Made by a program: the position numbers and the translations under genes. A stretch of DNA of 64,000 bases from Mermis nigrescens (taxonomy: Eukaryota > Nematoda > Enoplea > Mermithida > Mermithidae): contig JAVLUZ010000154.1 of assembly GCA_036768485.1 (NCBI GenBank), forward strand, positions 35,759,769 to 35,823,768, given 5' to 3'. Every line of letters begins with the position of its first letter. Position 1 is the stretch's first letter. This document shows, piece after piece, positions 1-11,172 of the stretch. The notes beneath the pieces were generated by a model, which had not been told where the DNA came from, did not search any database, and saw nothing but the letters and a program-made list of their open reading frames with translations.

Positions 1-429
1 TGCAGAGAAATATGCAAGAGCGTTAGGAGAGCAGCATGTACAGGAGCATTAATAAAATATTGGCAATTAGTTATTTTGACGACACATTCGTCGGGACATA
101 AGTACTTTAGTGCACAAAATGATTTAGTCAATAAAATTGCGATAATCTATTCATATGAAAAAATTAAGCTGAGTATGAGCATCAAATGGTCTTTTCTAAA
201 CGAAAAAACAAAAAATTTCGTGTCTATGTAACTCGAGATTTTAGCCCTGCAAGAAACTTAGCAAGCGAAAAATAGCTTGTCCCTGGAGCTGCTTTAATAA
301 AGTTTTTATTGAAAAATAAAGTCTTTTTTCGGATTCAAAAACTACAAGTAGAGGCACCGTAGAAGTCCGGTGACATTCCAAACTTTGAACTGATTTACGA
401 ATCGCCCGACTCAGAACCAAACATGCATT
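1..429. other. AT-rich sequence, no gene seen (GPCR intron or beyond)
   Basis: This stretch lies downstream of the GPCR exon on the minus strand and is therefore probably intron. A 63-codon minus-strand open frame at 241-432 has no GPCR transmembrane pattern and no convincing splice sites, so it is treated as chance. No repeat boundary was recognised. Confidence 0.5.
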
Positions 430-657
430 CATGTAACGGCTCGAAATTTTAAATGGAGGGTCTCCGGTAATTTAAGGGCGGTGGGTGAATAACCTCCAAT
501 TTTCGGCCGAAAATGGTCAAATCAAACCTCGAAACGGCCAAAAAATTAAATATTTTCCAAAAATCGGAGGAGGGAGGGTCAAAAAATATCTGACTTTGGA
601 GGGATGGAGGGGACGACCATCTTCGGGTGGGAGATCCCCAATCCCCCTCTTACATGT
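430..657 (+). repeat. Interspersed repeat, family R3, copy 1
   Basis: The stretch matches, in opposite orientation, the block at about 7084-7312, and its right half also matches 61090-61270. The shared landmarks are a CTCGAAATTT start, a GGGTGAAT...CTCCAATTTT core, and a G-rich GACGACCA...GGGTGG(A)G end. It abuts a family B MITE at about 645, so one probably landed next to or inside the other. No target-site duplication could be assigned. It lies in the GPCR intron. Confidence 0.6.
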
Positions 658-923
658 ATGCACATGAGAGTTTGCGGGCTTCTAGACAATAGAAAAATGG
701 GACATTTTGTGAGGAAATTGAGACAAAATAAAGGTCATATATGGACGAAAATCAAATTTTTCCTTCAAAAGTGCTTGCAATATGATCATAAACTGTTGAA
801 TAGCTTAGTTTTGACGCTATTTTATGATTTATACCATTTTACAGGTCATTTTTGCCCAAAAAAGCTCACTAAGTGACCTTCCAACCCGGCTGACCCCCAG
901 ATCGACCATGCTGTGCCGATATG
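645..923 (-). mobile_element. MITE-B copy in the GPCR intron, close to the splice donor
   Basis: In reverse orientation this resembles the complete family B copies at 1471-1746 and 9223-9496. It has the GACC-ATGCTGTGC end at the right, the GGCTGACCCC segment, the AAAAAGCTCACT block, and the C-rich GATCCCCAATCCCCCT end at the left. The right end stops about 16 bases from the exon boundary. No clean 8-bp duplication is readable because the left end abuts repeat R3. Confidence 0.65.
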
Positions 924-930
924 CTTAGAT

Positions 931-942
931 CATTCTCACCTG
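931..942 (-). other. 5' splice donor of the GPCR exon
   Basis: Read on the minus strand the junction is CAG|GTGAGA, a near-perfect donor; the intron starts at 939. The frame meets a stop only four codons past the junction, consistent with an intron beginning here. The phase-0 junction falls just after the FCVPVQ segment of TM2. Confidence 0.8.
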
Positions 943-1290
943 CACTGGTACGCAAAATAAGATGAGACACAGGTCCGAAGTGGACAAACTGACCAGAAAC
1001 ACATTGGTCACCGTCCTTAGACGCTTAAAGCGACAAATAGAATAAATCATCGTCAAATTGCCCAAAATGCCAATGACGAAGACGAAACCGTAAATTAGGC
1101 CCAGCGGCAAAACATCGCGAACTTCCAACGGCACGTCCGTCGGATAATCGCAATCACACGCATCGTCGTACCAAAAAGCCGGATCAGAACAATTGCAAAA
1201 AGTTTGATTCGATGACTTGTTATCAATAGTCTTAGAGCTTATCGATTGATCAACAAAATCGACCTTTATCGGGATAGGTCGGTCATACAT
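940..1290 (-). CDS. First coding exon of a rhodopsin-family (class A) neuropeptide GPCR, CCK/sulfakinin-receptor-like
   Basis: The exon encodes 117 residues from an ATG at 1290, which is preceded four codons upstream by an in-frame TAA, so the start is well bounded. Residues 1-60 form an extracellular N-terminus with three N-glycosylation sequons (N24, N28, N33) and two CxC pairs (C32/C34, C45/C47). TM1 spans about 62-84 and carries the GN motif (N78, position 1.50). The basic loop RFKRLRTVTN follows, then the start of TM2 with the conserved Asp (D106, position 2.50) and FCVP. The RxRTVTNVFLVSL loop/TM2 signature is typical of CCK/sulfakinin and related peptide receptors. The frame runs phase 0 into a CAG|GTGAGA donor. 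By family knowledge the product sits in the plasma membrane and signals through G proteins. TM3-TM7 must lie on exons beyond position 1. The ligand is not determinable from this exon. Confidence 0.85.
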
Positions 1291-1470
1291 CGTTAATTAT
1301 TGATCTAAAACATAGACTTGATTAATCGAGTGAAAATTTCGTAAAGACTTTATCTAATCGAGAAGAAGTAAGAATAAAGCAGATTTGATGTAAATAAGAA
1401 GAATCAATAATAAAACAGATTTGATATAAATAAAGCGATATTCCACACAAGACGATTTAGTTGTCAGGTG
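1291..1470. other. 5' flank of the GPCR exon, AT-rich with a short duplicated motif
   Basis: This precedes the start codon on the minus strand and is presumably 5' UTR or an upstream intron. A short sequence built on CAGATTTGAT.TAAATAA occurs twice at about 1380-1440. No TATA-Inr pair or acceptor could be chosen with confidence. Confidence 0.35.
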
Positions 1471-1746
1471 CATAGGTTCACAGCATGATCGGTCTGGAGG
1501 GTCAGCAGGTCTAGGGACTAAAAATTGAGCATTTTGGGGACAAAGTGACCTTAAAAACTGGTATAAAGCTAAAAAAGCTTTTAAACTACGTTATTTCACA
1601 TTTTCTGGTCAATTTCAGGCACTTTTGAAGAAATACAATTTTCATTCATTTTTGACCTTCATTTTGCCTTAACTCCCCCCCCCCAATTTTCCATTGTTCC
1701 ATTTAGGGGGTCTAGACCCGCCCGATTCTCCATACGTGCATGTCTG
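1471..1746 (+). mobile_element. MITE-B, complete copy
   Basis: This 276-bp copy has a CATAGGTTCACAG start, a CATGTCTG end (reverse complement CAGACATGCACG), a central AAAAACTGGTATAAAGCTAAA block and an internal C-run. The 8 bases on each side (GTCAGGTG and ATCAAGTA) agree at 5 of 8 positions and every difference is G versus A, which fits a decayed target-site duplication but does not prove it. Aligned end to end, it defines the family together with 9223-9496. Confidence 0.75.
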
Positions 1747-1984
1747 ATCAAGTATCAAAACAGTGTTTTTCCGACTAGAATGGTATAAAACGTATTTCAG
1801 AAAATAAATTGGCGTTGAATTTTGATGAAAAATAGAAAACGTTCAAGAGAGTACGGAATTAAAGTTCAACTAGGTCAATTTGATGGTCCTTAGGTGGCAG
1901 ATACGCGCAAACATACACATGTAATTTGTGTGTATATCGCAAAAACGATCAAAGAGAATATTCTGGTAAACAGGCTTAGTTATA

Positions 1985-2175
1985 AACTAAAACGGACAAA
2001 AAAATCAAATTTATTTTGCAAAAGAATTTGAATTGGACAGAAACGGTCACTATGATTGTTTTTATGCTATTCTAACATTCATAACAATTTTTTAGGTCAT
2101 TTTAGCTTAAGCTCTTTGATAAGCCGCCTTCCAGATCGGGCTGACCCCAAAGACCGGCCAAAATCTGGCAGATCC
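1985..2175 (-). mobile_element. MITE-B fragment, reversed
   Basis: The diagnostic blocks of the reversed element are present: TTTTGCAAAAGAATTTGAATT, TTTTTTAGGTCATTTTAG, GGGCTGACCCC and AGACCGGCC. The copy is degenerate, its C-rich terminus is missing, and no duplication was found. Confidence 0.5.
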
Positions 2176-2179
2176 CCTA

Positions 2180-3748
2180 GACTCATAGAAGTAAATATTT
2201 GGCGTTTTTAAGGCTTTTTGCCAGTTTCCCACAACCCAGATCCCCAGATTTGACTGTTGCCATTGTATGCTTACGATCTTTCAATCCCAAATTTTCGCGA
2301 GTGGCTTCAGTCCTTTATGTATACATCTGGCTGGTACATTTCATACTTTTGCCTTCACTGAGTTCATCGCATATTTTTTAGCGTTCAAATAAACGCATAG
2401 CAAGTACTTGCATTTAAAAAACTTAAAAACAACATGACGCGTGCAATCATAACGTGTCTTAACACTAATTTGTCATGTAGCTAGCACTAATGGCTAAACA
2501 GATAAGAATTTCCATGAATGCCAATCAATTCTCCTCAATAGCTCTTAGAATGGCTGCGTAAGGCGACCTATAAAGTAGACATTTTCTTTATTATGCTCTA
2601 TGAAGCGACTCTCGTTTCCTAATATTTAATTAAATACTTATGAATACTTATTGCCTGAAGCGATAAGCCTCAGAAAATATAAATATTGATCGCCGATTCA
2701 GCGAATCAAAGTAGGATGGAAGCAAAGATTAAAGTGTTTTACAGAGCCTTAAACCACGATGTAATAAAAATAGAGGACATGTTTGCCAAATTTTCTTCAT
2801 GAGCAACTGAAGCTGATTTATAATGAAGGACTAACACAATAATTTTTATTCAATTCCAATCGTTCTTAACGCGAAAAGCCATACACGTATCAGATTTGAT
2901 AGAAACATTGCTGTCGTCTACTGGTAAATAAGTCATTACAGATAGAAGGTAAAGTGCCGGAAATCCTCCAAAATTTCTAATTCTCAGTTGCAAGATTCGC
3001 ACGTAAAGCAATCAAAACATTTAAACTTGAGTTGCAATAAAAAACAAATTTCATAATTTTGTTCAGACTTTGCGTTTTGGGCAAAGAATGAATTTTCGAC
3101 TCTTTCCACAATATATATCACTTGGGTGTTCCTATTCGTACATAATGCTGCTGAACAACTAGAAAAACCTAGCAAATGAAAGAAATGCTTCGAAAATGCG
3201 CACCCGTCATGCGGTACTAATTTGCATATGTAATTAGACGATGAATGGGTACAAAATTCCTAGGATTATCATTGAGCACTGAGAAATCAGCTCAAGGACG
3301 AACAAAGATGTACAAAAGAATTGACTTTCCAGACAATGCAAAAACGATGTATGCAAATTACGAACTAAGCGAGCGATAAAACCGATAATCTAATAATCAG
3401 ATCAGCATTCTGTACCTACCGTTAAAAAATACTAGACGCACTGGCCAACTCTTTAAGTGTTAAAAAAATCGACTAAATGTAAGCTGCGCAAGTGAAAAAA
3501 AGTTTTTTAAGTATCCTATAAATAAAATTAAGCGTGTCCAAAGGCAAACGGCTAGTCCTAAAATCGGTATGATAATGAAATAACGACTGCATTTAGACTC
3601 TCTCGTCAACCTGCTATATTCTACAGCTCTTCCTTTATTTGGCAATTTAGCATTAATGCCATGTTTGTTCGCTACCGTATTCAACGAAATGCGCGGTATT
3701 CACGCTTAAGCTTAATAGATGCATAATAATGCTGATAAGGTTTAGAAG
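2180..3748. other. AT-rich sequence without supported genes
   Basis: Short open frames here (for example 2984-3175 and 3460-3684, minus strand) have no recognisable domain or splice context. No repeat boundary was noticed apart from the target-site duplication of the following element at 3741-3748. Confidence 0.5.
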
Positions 3749-4136
3749 CATACATGATCTTCCCCCATCAGAAAAATTTTCACCCTCAACCTCCCTCTGA
3801 AATCCCCCCCAAATTCACGATTTTTCGAAGGTTTCCAAAAACTTGCTACAAATTCGTAGAAACGGTGCTTTTTAAGCGTTTTTAGCAATCTATATGCTCA
3901 AAAACGTCAAACTTTCGGCACTTCGCGCCATATACTCATGTTTTGACTATATTTTTTCAATTTATTCGACTGTTTTTGGATTTATTTCAAATTTCTTATG
4001 TTTCTATGCTTCAGAAAGATATGACATCGTCAGAAACGCCGAAAAACGATTTTTCTGACGCATAACGGTCATTTTTAGCCCAAAAATGCACTTTCAAATT
4101 TCACTTTCCCCGAAATTCTCATGCTGAGCATGTCTT
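3749..4136 (+). mobile_element. MITE-C, complete copy with perfect 8-bp target-site duplication
   Basis: This 388-bp element starts CATACATG and ends GCATGTCTT. The flanks TTTAGAAG (3741-3748) and TTTAGAAG (4137-4144) are an identical 8-bp direct repeat, as hAT-type insertion produces. Interior landmarks are GGCACTTCGCGCCATATAC, a poly-T-rich middle and ATCGTCAGAAACGCCGAAAA, all shared with 59127-59479. It has no coding capacity, so it depended on a transposase encoded elsewhere. Confidence 0.88.
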
Positions 4137-4144
4137 TTTAGAAG

Positions 4145-5277
4145 CCAAAGAAACTATCTGAGATTTGTAAAAATTTGTAAAAAATGTCTCAAGCTAAGTT
4201 TAATGTATTGTGAGTGCGATACTTTAAGAAACTTATCGTTTGATTATTGAATCGTCATTAGGCTTATGCACGTACAATATAAAGTCGTTAAGCAAAATTA
4301 TGGTGTACGGTTTTTGTGGTGCAAAAAACGATTTTGAAATTTTGTAGCTAACGGTTATAATCGAAGCGAAAGTTTCAGAATTTTCGTAAAAACAAGCATG
4401 TATCAAAGCAACCAAAATATTACAGTTCTGAAACTATTCGAGAATTAGCATGTAAGAATACCGATTAAAAGATTGTTATAGGTTTAGAAATCAGGGCAGC
4501 TTACAAATTGGGATAGTCGGAGACTCAAGATTAGACGTGGCGGTCAAGATTTCCGGGACATGAAGAGGAAAAATATTTATTTAAAAAATAAGGCGAATCA
4601 AATCGAAAAATGGGTTGGGCCAAAATTCTTCATGAAAGAGCTAGAAACCGTCTCTAAATTGAAAATTTAGACGGATTTCCTCGTTACCTAGGCTTTAAAA
4701 ATTACTAAGTCCACTGACCCATCAAATTTAAAATTTTAAGGCTCATTGCACCTAGGTTATGAGATTCGGCTAGAACAGTCGCACTAATGACAAATTACGA
4801 GCACTTTTATTTTTATAAAAGCGCGTATGTTTGCCTGAATTTCTGATATGTTATATACATTAGTAAAGCTAATTTCCAGGCAATATCATTTCCCAGAAAT
4901 AGCATCATAACCAAATCGCAGCAAACAGCCTCCATGGAGACAGATGCATATCTGCATTTAGTGAAAAAATGCAAAATCTAGATATTTGCAAAAAGCTGTA
5001 CAACCAAGCGGAGGTAGAAGTGTTTATCCCTAATAAACACTGTCGAGTCATTAGAAATTGCAGTATAATTATTAAAATGATATTTTCATCAACAAAAAAA
5101 GCTAACCGATATCGAATCTTTTAACGTTGCGGAATTTCTATATATGTTTTTACTAGGTCCACGGAATATTCAAGGAGAGAAAGAATGATGAAGAAAGCGA
5201 TCATAAATAAAAACATTCAAATTGGTCAAAAATCACGCATATGGAAACATAGCAGACATTGAATACAGAATGACAAT
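4145..5277. other. AT-rich sequence, nothing recognised
   Basis: No open frame with a recognisable product, no tandem repeat and no element termini were noticed. The minus-strand frame at 4233-4415 is treated as chance. Confidence 0.5.
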
Positions 5278-5538
5278 CAGACATGTACATGGTAGTTTGG
5301 AGTCTACACCCTCCAAAATGGAAGAACGGGAAATTTTCTGGTGGAAATGAGGCAAAGTGAATGCCAAAATGGATAAAAATTGGAAATCTTTTCAAAAGTA
5401 CTTGAATTTTACCAGAAACTATGATACGTTATTTTGGCATTTATGCCAGTTTTTAAGGCCATTTTGGCCCGGAATAGCTCACTAACTGACTCCACCCCGA
5501 CCGGCTGAGACCTAGACCGGTCATGCTGTGCATCTGCA
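5278..5538 (-). mobile_element. MITE-B, complete reversed copy with 8-bp target-site duplication
   Basis: The left end is CAGACATGTACATGG and the right end ...GGTCATGCTGTGCATCTGCA, the reverse of the family B start. The flanking octamers ATGACAAT (5270-5277) and GTGACAAT (5539-5546) match at 7 of 8 positions and fit the hAT nTnnnnAn preference. The interior shows the reversed AGTACTTGAATTT, TTTTAAGGCCATTTTGG and ATAGCTCACTAACTGAC blocks. Confidence 0.82.
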
Positions 5539-5546
5539 GTGACAAT

Positions 5547-6454
5547 GTCACTCCTGTATGACTTGGTAACTTAATGCCTAAAATTTATACAATGCCGACC
5601 TGACATGACTTATGGACATAGTCATTTTGTGTGCCTATTTTAACAAGCCTTTCTTTAGTATGTATAATTTGCGGAAATCGCTAATAAATCATATTCCTAA
5701 CTGAAGAAACGTGAGTGAAATCGTTCCGATAGCTCCACGAATTTCTCTTCGGCGAGTTATAACCATTTTCTATTTGTTATCCGTAAATTTTTTTGTATTT
5801 TTGCAAAAAAAATGATGCAATACAATTAACTTAAGCTGGGGGAAGAACGAACGTTTTTCTTCAACTCACAGCTAGTGCATCATCGCCTTCCATAGAATAA
5901 TCGGATTACGAACGATGGTGTCAAAAAACACAAATGCTGAAGTAAAGATCATACAAAAAATAACATATTAAAAATTTATAAGAAATGCGGAAAGCCGGAA
6001 ACCTAAAGAAATAAAGGAAATGAGATGGTAAAATAAGAAAAAATACAATGGAAACGTGTGCGCTAAAGGGCAATCTTAAAAATAGAACTTATTTCGTAGG
6101 TAATTATATCGTCTGACGACATTATAAAAAGTCCATTCGTGGCCAAAAGCTTTATATAAAATAATTATAAGCCGCCCGTGCAAAAGTCAATTGAATCTCA
6201 TAGAAAACCATTTTAGAAATTATCGTCACAGTACTTATCTCTCTTTCTCAACAATTTATGAACAAAAATACTAAACACTAAATTGAGCCGATTTTTTTCT
6301 GCCCCATCGCGAGCGACGACTTGCGGCATAGAGTACAAAGCAGAAAAACTTAAATAGCAAATGAAATATTCGTTAAATAGATCAAAAAATAGTTGATATC
6401 TCAAAGGAAATGCGGAAAAGCCACAATAGGCGTCTTTTGTCTATGAATAACTTG
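5547..6454. other. AT-rich sequence, nothing recognised
   Basis: No supported gene. The only long frame (6213-6404, minus strand) lacks domain features and splice signals. Confidence 0.5.
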
Positions 6455-6462
6455 TCACTGAA

Positions 6463-6971
6463 AAGGGGCGAATTCGGGGGGGCAGCCGCCCGCCCCCTTC
6501 ATTAGCCAAAAATATTTGGCGAGATAAAGAAATGATATGTAATTTGCAATGATTTGTGGCCGTCAGTGATCATAATTTCTCAAATCAAATTTTTTCAGCA
6601 CTGGCATCGATTTCTTCTATTTCTAGCATGTCGACGTTTAGCGTCAAATGCTACAAATACAGTAAATCAAGCAAAACTCAAGTTTCTAAAACGTCCTTCA
6701 GCCTAAATTTCACAAATGTTCGGCGCTTCACTCAGGATGTTTGCAAAATTCAAAGAAATTTAATAATTCATTTTGCACAAAATTGTTTAAAATTTTAAAA
6801 TTTTGAAAAAAGATGAGCCAAAAGTAATTTTAAATAAAGATACACAATGTAAAACGCCAAAAAACGTTATTTCCATGTCGAAGGGCAAATTTTTCGACCT
6901 TTTCTGACTGTTTTCGGAAAAGTTGTGGTACCGCCCCCACTGTCCTTAGGAAAATCCTAGATCCGTCACTG
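6463..6971. mobile_element. MITE-D, long copy (509 bp) with near-perfect 8-bp target-site duplication
   Basis: The right end reads ...AAAATCCTAGATCCGTCACTG; its reverse complement CAGTGACGGATCTAGG resembles the CAGTGGCGGATCCAGG start of the element at 25151. The left end, AAGGGGCGAATTCGGG, resembles the other MITE-D terminus CAGGGGCGGATTTA. The flanks TCACTGAA (6455-6462) and TTACTGAA (6972-6979) match at 7 of 8. An 80-codon frame inside (6556-6798) has no recognisable domain and is taken as incidental. Confidence 0.72.
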
Positions 6972-7083
6972 TTACTGAACATCTTATTTTATTCGCAAAA
7001 TATTATTGTTGAGGAACCAATTTGCTCGTAAAAAGTTTTTTTGAACGGTAAATCTATTAATCATAATCATTAGGCAAATAAGC

Positions 7084-7312
7084 ATACCTGTAATCGAGGA
7101 GGAAGGGATTTGGAAGGATCGCCCACCAGAGTTGGACTTCCTTCCCATTCACCTAAAGTCAGAAAATTTATGATCCCCTCCTTGTTTTCGGCAAAAACTT
7201 GAGTTATTCGGCTATTTTCAGGTGTTTCCTATTTTTGGCCAAAAATTGGAGTCATTCACCCATCCATTTTAAAAATGACTGTTGACCCCCAATCCGAAAT
7301 TTCGAGCCTATA
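7084..7312 (-). repeat. Interspersed repeat, family R3, copy 2 (reversed)
   Basis: Read on the minus strand it aligns with 430-657: GGCTCGAAATTTC start, a GGATGGGTGAATGACTCC core, then a C/T-rich CCTTCCTCC end. It has no open frame. The flanks share only a loose GCAT and no clear duplication. The family has at least three copies in the window. Confidence 0.6.
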
Positions 7313-7319
7313 ATGCATT

Positions 7320-9214
7320 AAAATAAGTATTCCTTAATACATTCAAAAGATGGATGCTCTCAGATAAATTTGATTTTTTTTGATAACGTTTCTTACGTGA
7401 CAACTATTTACGGTCAGTGCAAATGAATCTTAAAGAATCAGGTTAAGCTAGATTGATGAAAAATTAAGTAATGCATTTTAACTCAAAGTACGAGTGCAAT
7501 GATCTCAAGAAATCCTCAATATTTGATGCAGCATGAAATTGCTTCGATTTTGCAGAAAAATTTTAGTTAGTTTGTTTTTGATTTATATTATTCTTACTCC
7601 GCTAACAACATTTTTGGCGGCGTTTGCCTGAGGCTGAAGACCTCACGGTATTGCATAATTAAAAGCATTATCATTTTTCCTGCAAGCAATCAATGCTCTG
7701 AGAAAAGCTAATTCACTAAAGCCTATGATGATTAAAATCTTAAGCAGAGAAAAGTCTGTGCAACAACAAATAGAATCGTGAATCAAATTTTTTTATCTCC
7801 GCTAATTGCGTAATTTAAGATATCATAAAGTCTGTTCTCCCAAAATAAGTGCTGAAATAATCTGTTTACTTCACATTAGGGAATGCAGCCTGTAGCCTTG
7901 GTCGGATTTTTATCTATTTCCAGCAAATTTTACTAATTTGTTGCTGACAAGATATTGCTGAAAAGGATTGTGAATGAAGGTAGTGCTTAATGTCAGGCTC
8001 TAGAAATTGAACACCTCAAATTACACGAATTAAGGACGAAAAAGACAAAACTTGGAAGATTCGGTATAAATTTCGATTCCTTGTGAAAACTAAATCATTT
8101 TTGGTCAAAGCTAGGAGATATAATGTAATTATGCAAAGCTCGCTTATCACTCAATGTTTGTATTTGTTATATTGACTTAGATATCAAGCGAAATCGAGCG
8201 GACGATTGACTTCTGCCGTTAAAAAAGTTAAAGCCACAATATTGACAGAAATTGGCTGCAAAATGCTCGTGAGAATATTTTTTAAGGAAATCTTTAGCTC
8301 GTAATCACGAAAGTGGCTAAATGTGAAGTAGGTGGCGTCTTTCTTTTCAGCCGCGACATCTGCCAATTGACTAGCTCCCCGTCAACACAATATAATTTTG
8401 TGCCTGTATAAACTAGATATGCATTACTGTAGATTACTACGTTATTAATCATATTAAATTAAGAACTCATAAACAATTCATTTTTGATGCCTTTCCGTTA
8501 AAAAAACATGAATCAAAATAAGGAAAACTATCGTCATTTTCTAGCCAAAGGCGCACATTTCATTTCAGAGAGCTACATAATTAGCAAATGGGAGTCACCG
8601 TTGATTATAAACAATAAATGACATAGGCTCCACGCCAATTAATACAGTAGGACAAAAAATAAGAAGGACGCAGTAGCAACAGAAATAGCCAAAGGACATT
8701 ATTTTAAGATATTTTATCAATTTATCAAAAACAAAGCCCGATGATGGAATAAATAATTATTTCGCGTCGCTGCGGTGCCTAGATAATTTCTTGTGGACAG
8801 ACAGGGGCTTAAAAAGAGTCCGTTAGGAAATGCTTGATTAAATGAATTTTCAAGATAAATACGTCGTATAAAAACGATTTATCAATTAAAACGGCTAGAT
8901 CAATGATTTTTCGATTACTTTGTATCAGGAATCGGCACAGTCGGTTCGGCTTTGATGCGAAACAACACTGAAATTTTCAGTGGCAAAAACCTTTTGAAAG
9001 AATCTTAAAAGCAAATTTTTCGACGCTTTCCACTAGGCTTCATCTATTGGTATCAGAAATCGCGTGCAAAACAAAAAAACCAAATACGGAATGATTAATA
9101 ATATTAGGAGTAGAGAAAGTAAGAACGAAGAGTACCGAAGGATAAAAATTTTGAGGAGTAGTAGCGAGTTGTCCTCGGACATGCACGTGGAGAGGGGGTC
9201 TGAGCGGTTGAGGG
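7320..9214. other. AT-rich sequence, nothing recognised
   Basis: No supported gene or bounded repeat. The minus-strand frames at 8184-8366 and 9033-9233 are AT-rich and featureless, and the latter runs into the following MITE. Confidence 0.5.
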
Positions 9215-9222
9215 GTCTAGAC

Positions 9223-9496
9223 CATAGATGCACAGTATGACCGATCTGAAGGGTCAGGAGGTCTGGGGATCAAAAAATGAAGTTTTTTTAGGCTAAAACG
9301 GCCTCAAAAACTGGTATAAGCGCTAAAATAGCGTTAAAATTACGTCATTACACAGTTTCTATTCAAATTTCAAGTACTTTAAAATAATTTTCAATCTCTA
9401 TTTATTTTTGGCCTTCATTGTGCCTCATTTACCCAAGAAAATTTTCAATTTTTCTATTCTGGGGTCTAAACGAACCAACTCACCCGTGCTTGTCTG
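9223..9496 (+). mobile_element. MITE-B, complete copy with 8-bp target-site duplication
   Basis: The element is 274 bp from CATAGATGCACAG to GTGCTTGTCTG. The flanks GTCTAGAC (9215-9222) and GTCTATAC (9497-9504) match at 7 of 8 and fit nTnnnnAn. The interior aligns collinearly with 1471-1746, including AAAAACTGGTATAAGCGCTAAAATAGCG-type sequence and the ATTTTTGGCCTTCATT block. This is the best copy for defining family B. Confidence 0.85.
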
Positions 9497-9504
9497 GTCT
9501 ATAC

Positions 9505-10851
9505 CTTTTCCACAATGGAAAAGCCGTCAGCGGAATATAACGATAAACGCATCGTATACTCGTATTAGTATCAATTTTTTCATTTTGCAGACAGCAAATA
9601 TCTACTTGTTTTTTTGTAAATTAGAACGCAAAAAGTCGCGGACTGCATGCAGAATAATTTGTGTTTAAGCCAATCAGAATTTATTGGATTACTACGGCTT
9701 TGTAGTTCCCATTTCGCACGGAATATTTTTCCGGTCTTGCTTCCACTGGTCAAACTCAAATATACTTTCTTTGAAAAAAGAAAACCAATTTTTTAAACGA
9801 GCCGCTTTTCGAAAAAGGCGTTTGACTTAATAGAAAAGCTCGTTAAGGAATTGCACGGAATGCGGTTTACTCGCGTTTTTGTGCGAAAAAGCTTGCAACG
9901 CACTATACCATATAAATGTGGTAGCTGAAATTTTATTAAGCACATTTTAACAAATCCTTCAGGGAAATGGCAAAGTAATAAATCGTACACGCTGTCGCAA
10001 GAAAAACTGAGGTTGAGAAATTTTGGAACTCCCAAAACGATAAAAACTAACTCATAAGCCGAAACAATGATTTTGATGCCCGTTCTCATGCAAAGGCCGT
10101 TAGAAGAAGAAGAGAAAACTTTATATTATTTATATATCATTTATATAGTTATTTATATACAAACCTTATATTATTTATGTACAAGGACATACGAAAAAAA
10201 TTGAAAATCTCGTTTACGCTCTAGTCTAAGAGAATTCCTGGCTTTTAGCCCTGAAAACTCTTATGTACGTCCACATATGATCGGAACTCGTGCTTGAAGA
10301 AAGAGAAGATTCTTTGTGAAGTAAATAAGAAATAATGAATACATGTACATGTACATAACGAATTAACAGGAATGACAAAACGACATGTGTAAGTTCACGA
10401 TAATCAAGACTAATTAAGTATGCTCCTCTAAAAATGTATTCAAATATTATATTTATTGCTATGATTTGATTACTATTTTATAGTTTTTATACTAATGACA
10501 CGTAAAACATAAAAAAATCATAACCTCACCTAGTCAGGTTTGATCCTAGCTTAAACCTGAACAAATTAAAATTAGTCCAGGGCTGTTAAGCTTTAAGAAT
10601 CATAAACAGATTAAAATAATTTTTCTTTCAATTTTGATTTTGATTCTTGAAATACAACAATAATGCGCTTTCGTTGTGACTGTTTCGCTAAAACAAGCTT
10701 ATAACCGCTCTAGAATGTTAGCTTCCTAATTTTTGATCGCATTTGTTTTCTTAAAAACAGAGTCAGTGCACTAAAATATTACCGCTTTAACTTATGCATC
10801 AACGGCGATTTCAAAACAAATCCTACTTTGTATATATAAAAAATATATAAA
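9505..10851. other. AT-rich sequence, nothing recognised
   Basis: A 98-codon minus-strand frame at 9793-10089 is the longest but shows no family features. Several short palindromic ATGTACAT runs occur near 10340-10350. Confidence 0.45.
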
Positions 10852-10989
<138 letters not shown>

Positions 10990-11172
10990 TAATATTTATT
11001 CTTCCATATTTCAAAATTTACAGCTGTCCGTTATTGATTTTGTTGACAATGTATACACATTTAAAAAATACTATTAGAAACAAATTATGTCTCTTTAAAT
11101 TTTTGACAAGTATCGTTGTATCATTTTGAAAATTTACTTTATATCTAAAACATTTTGTTTCTATTACTTAGG

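Noticed and set aside
241..432. Minus-strand frame next to the GPCR exon as the following GPCR exon.
   Set aside because: It lacks TM2-TM3 features (no remaining TM2 residues, no ECL1 Trp or TM3 Cys) and is not preceded by a convincing acceptor.
9793..10089. 98-codon minus-strand frame.
   Set aside because: AT-driven composition, no recognisable motif or neighbouring exon.
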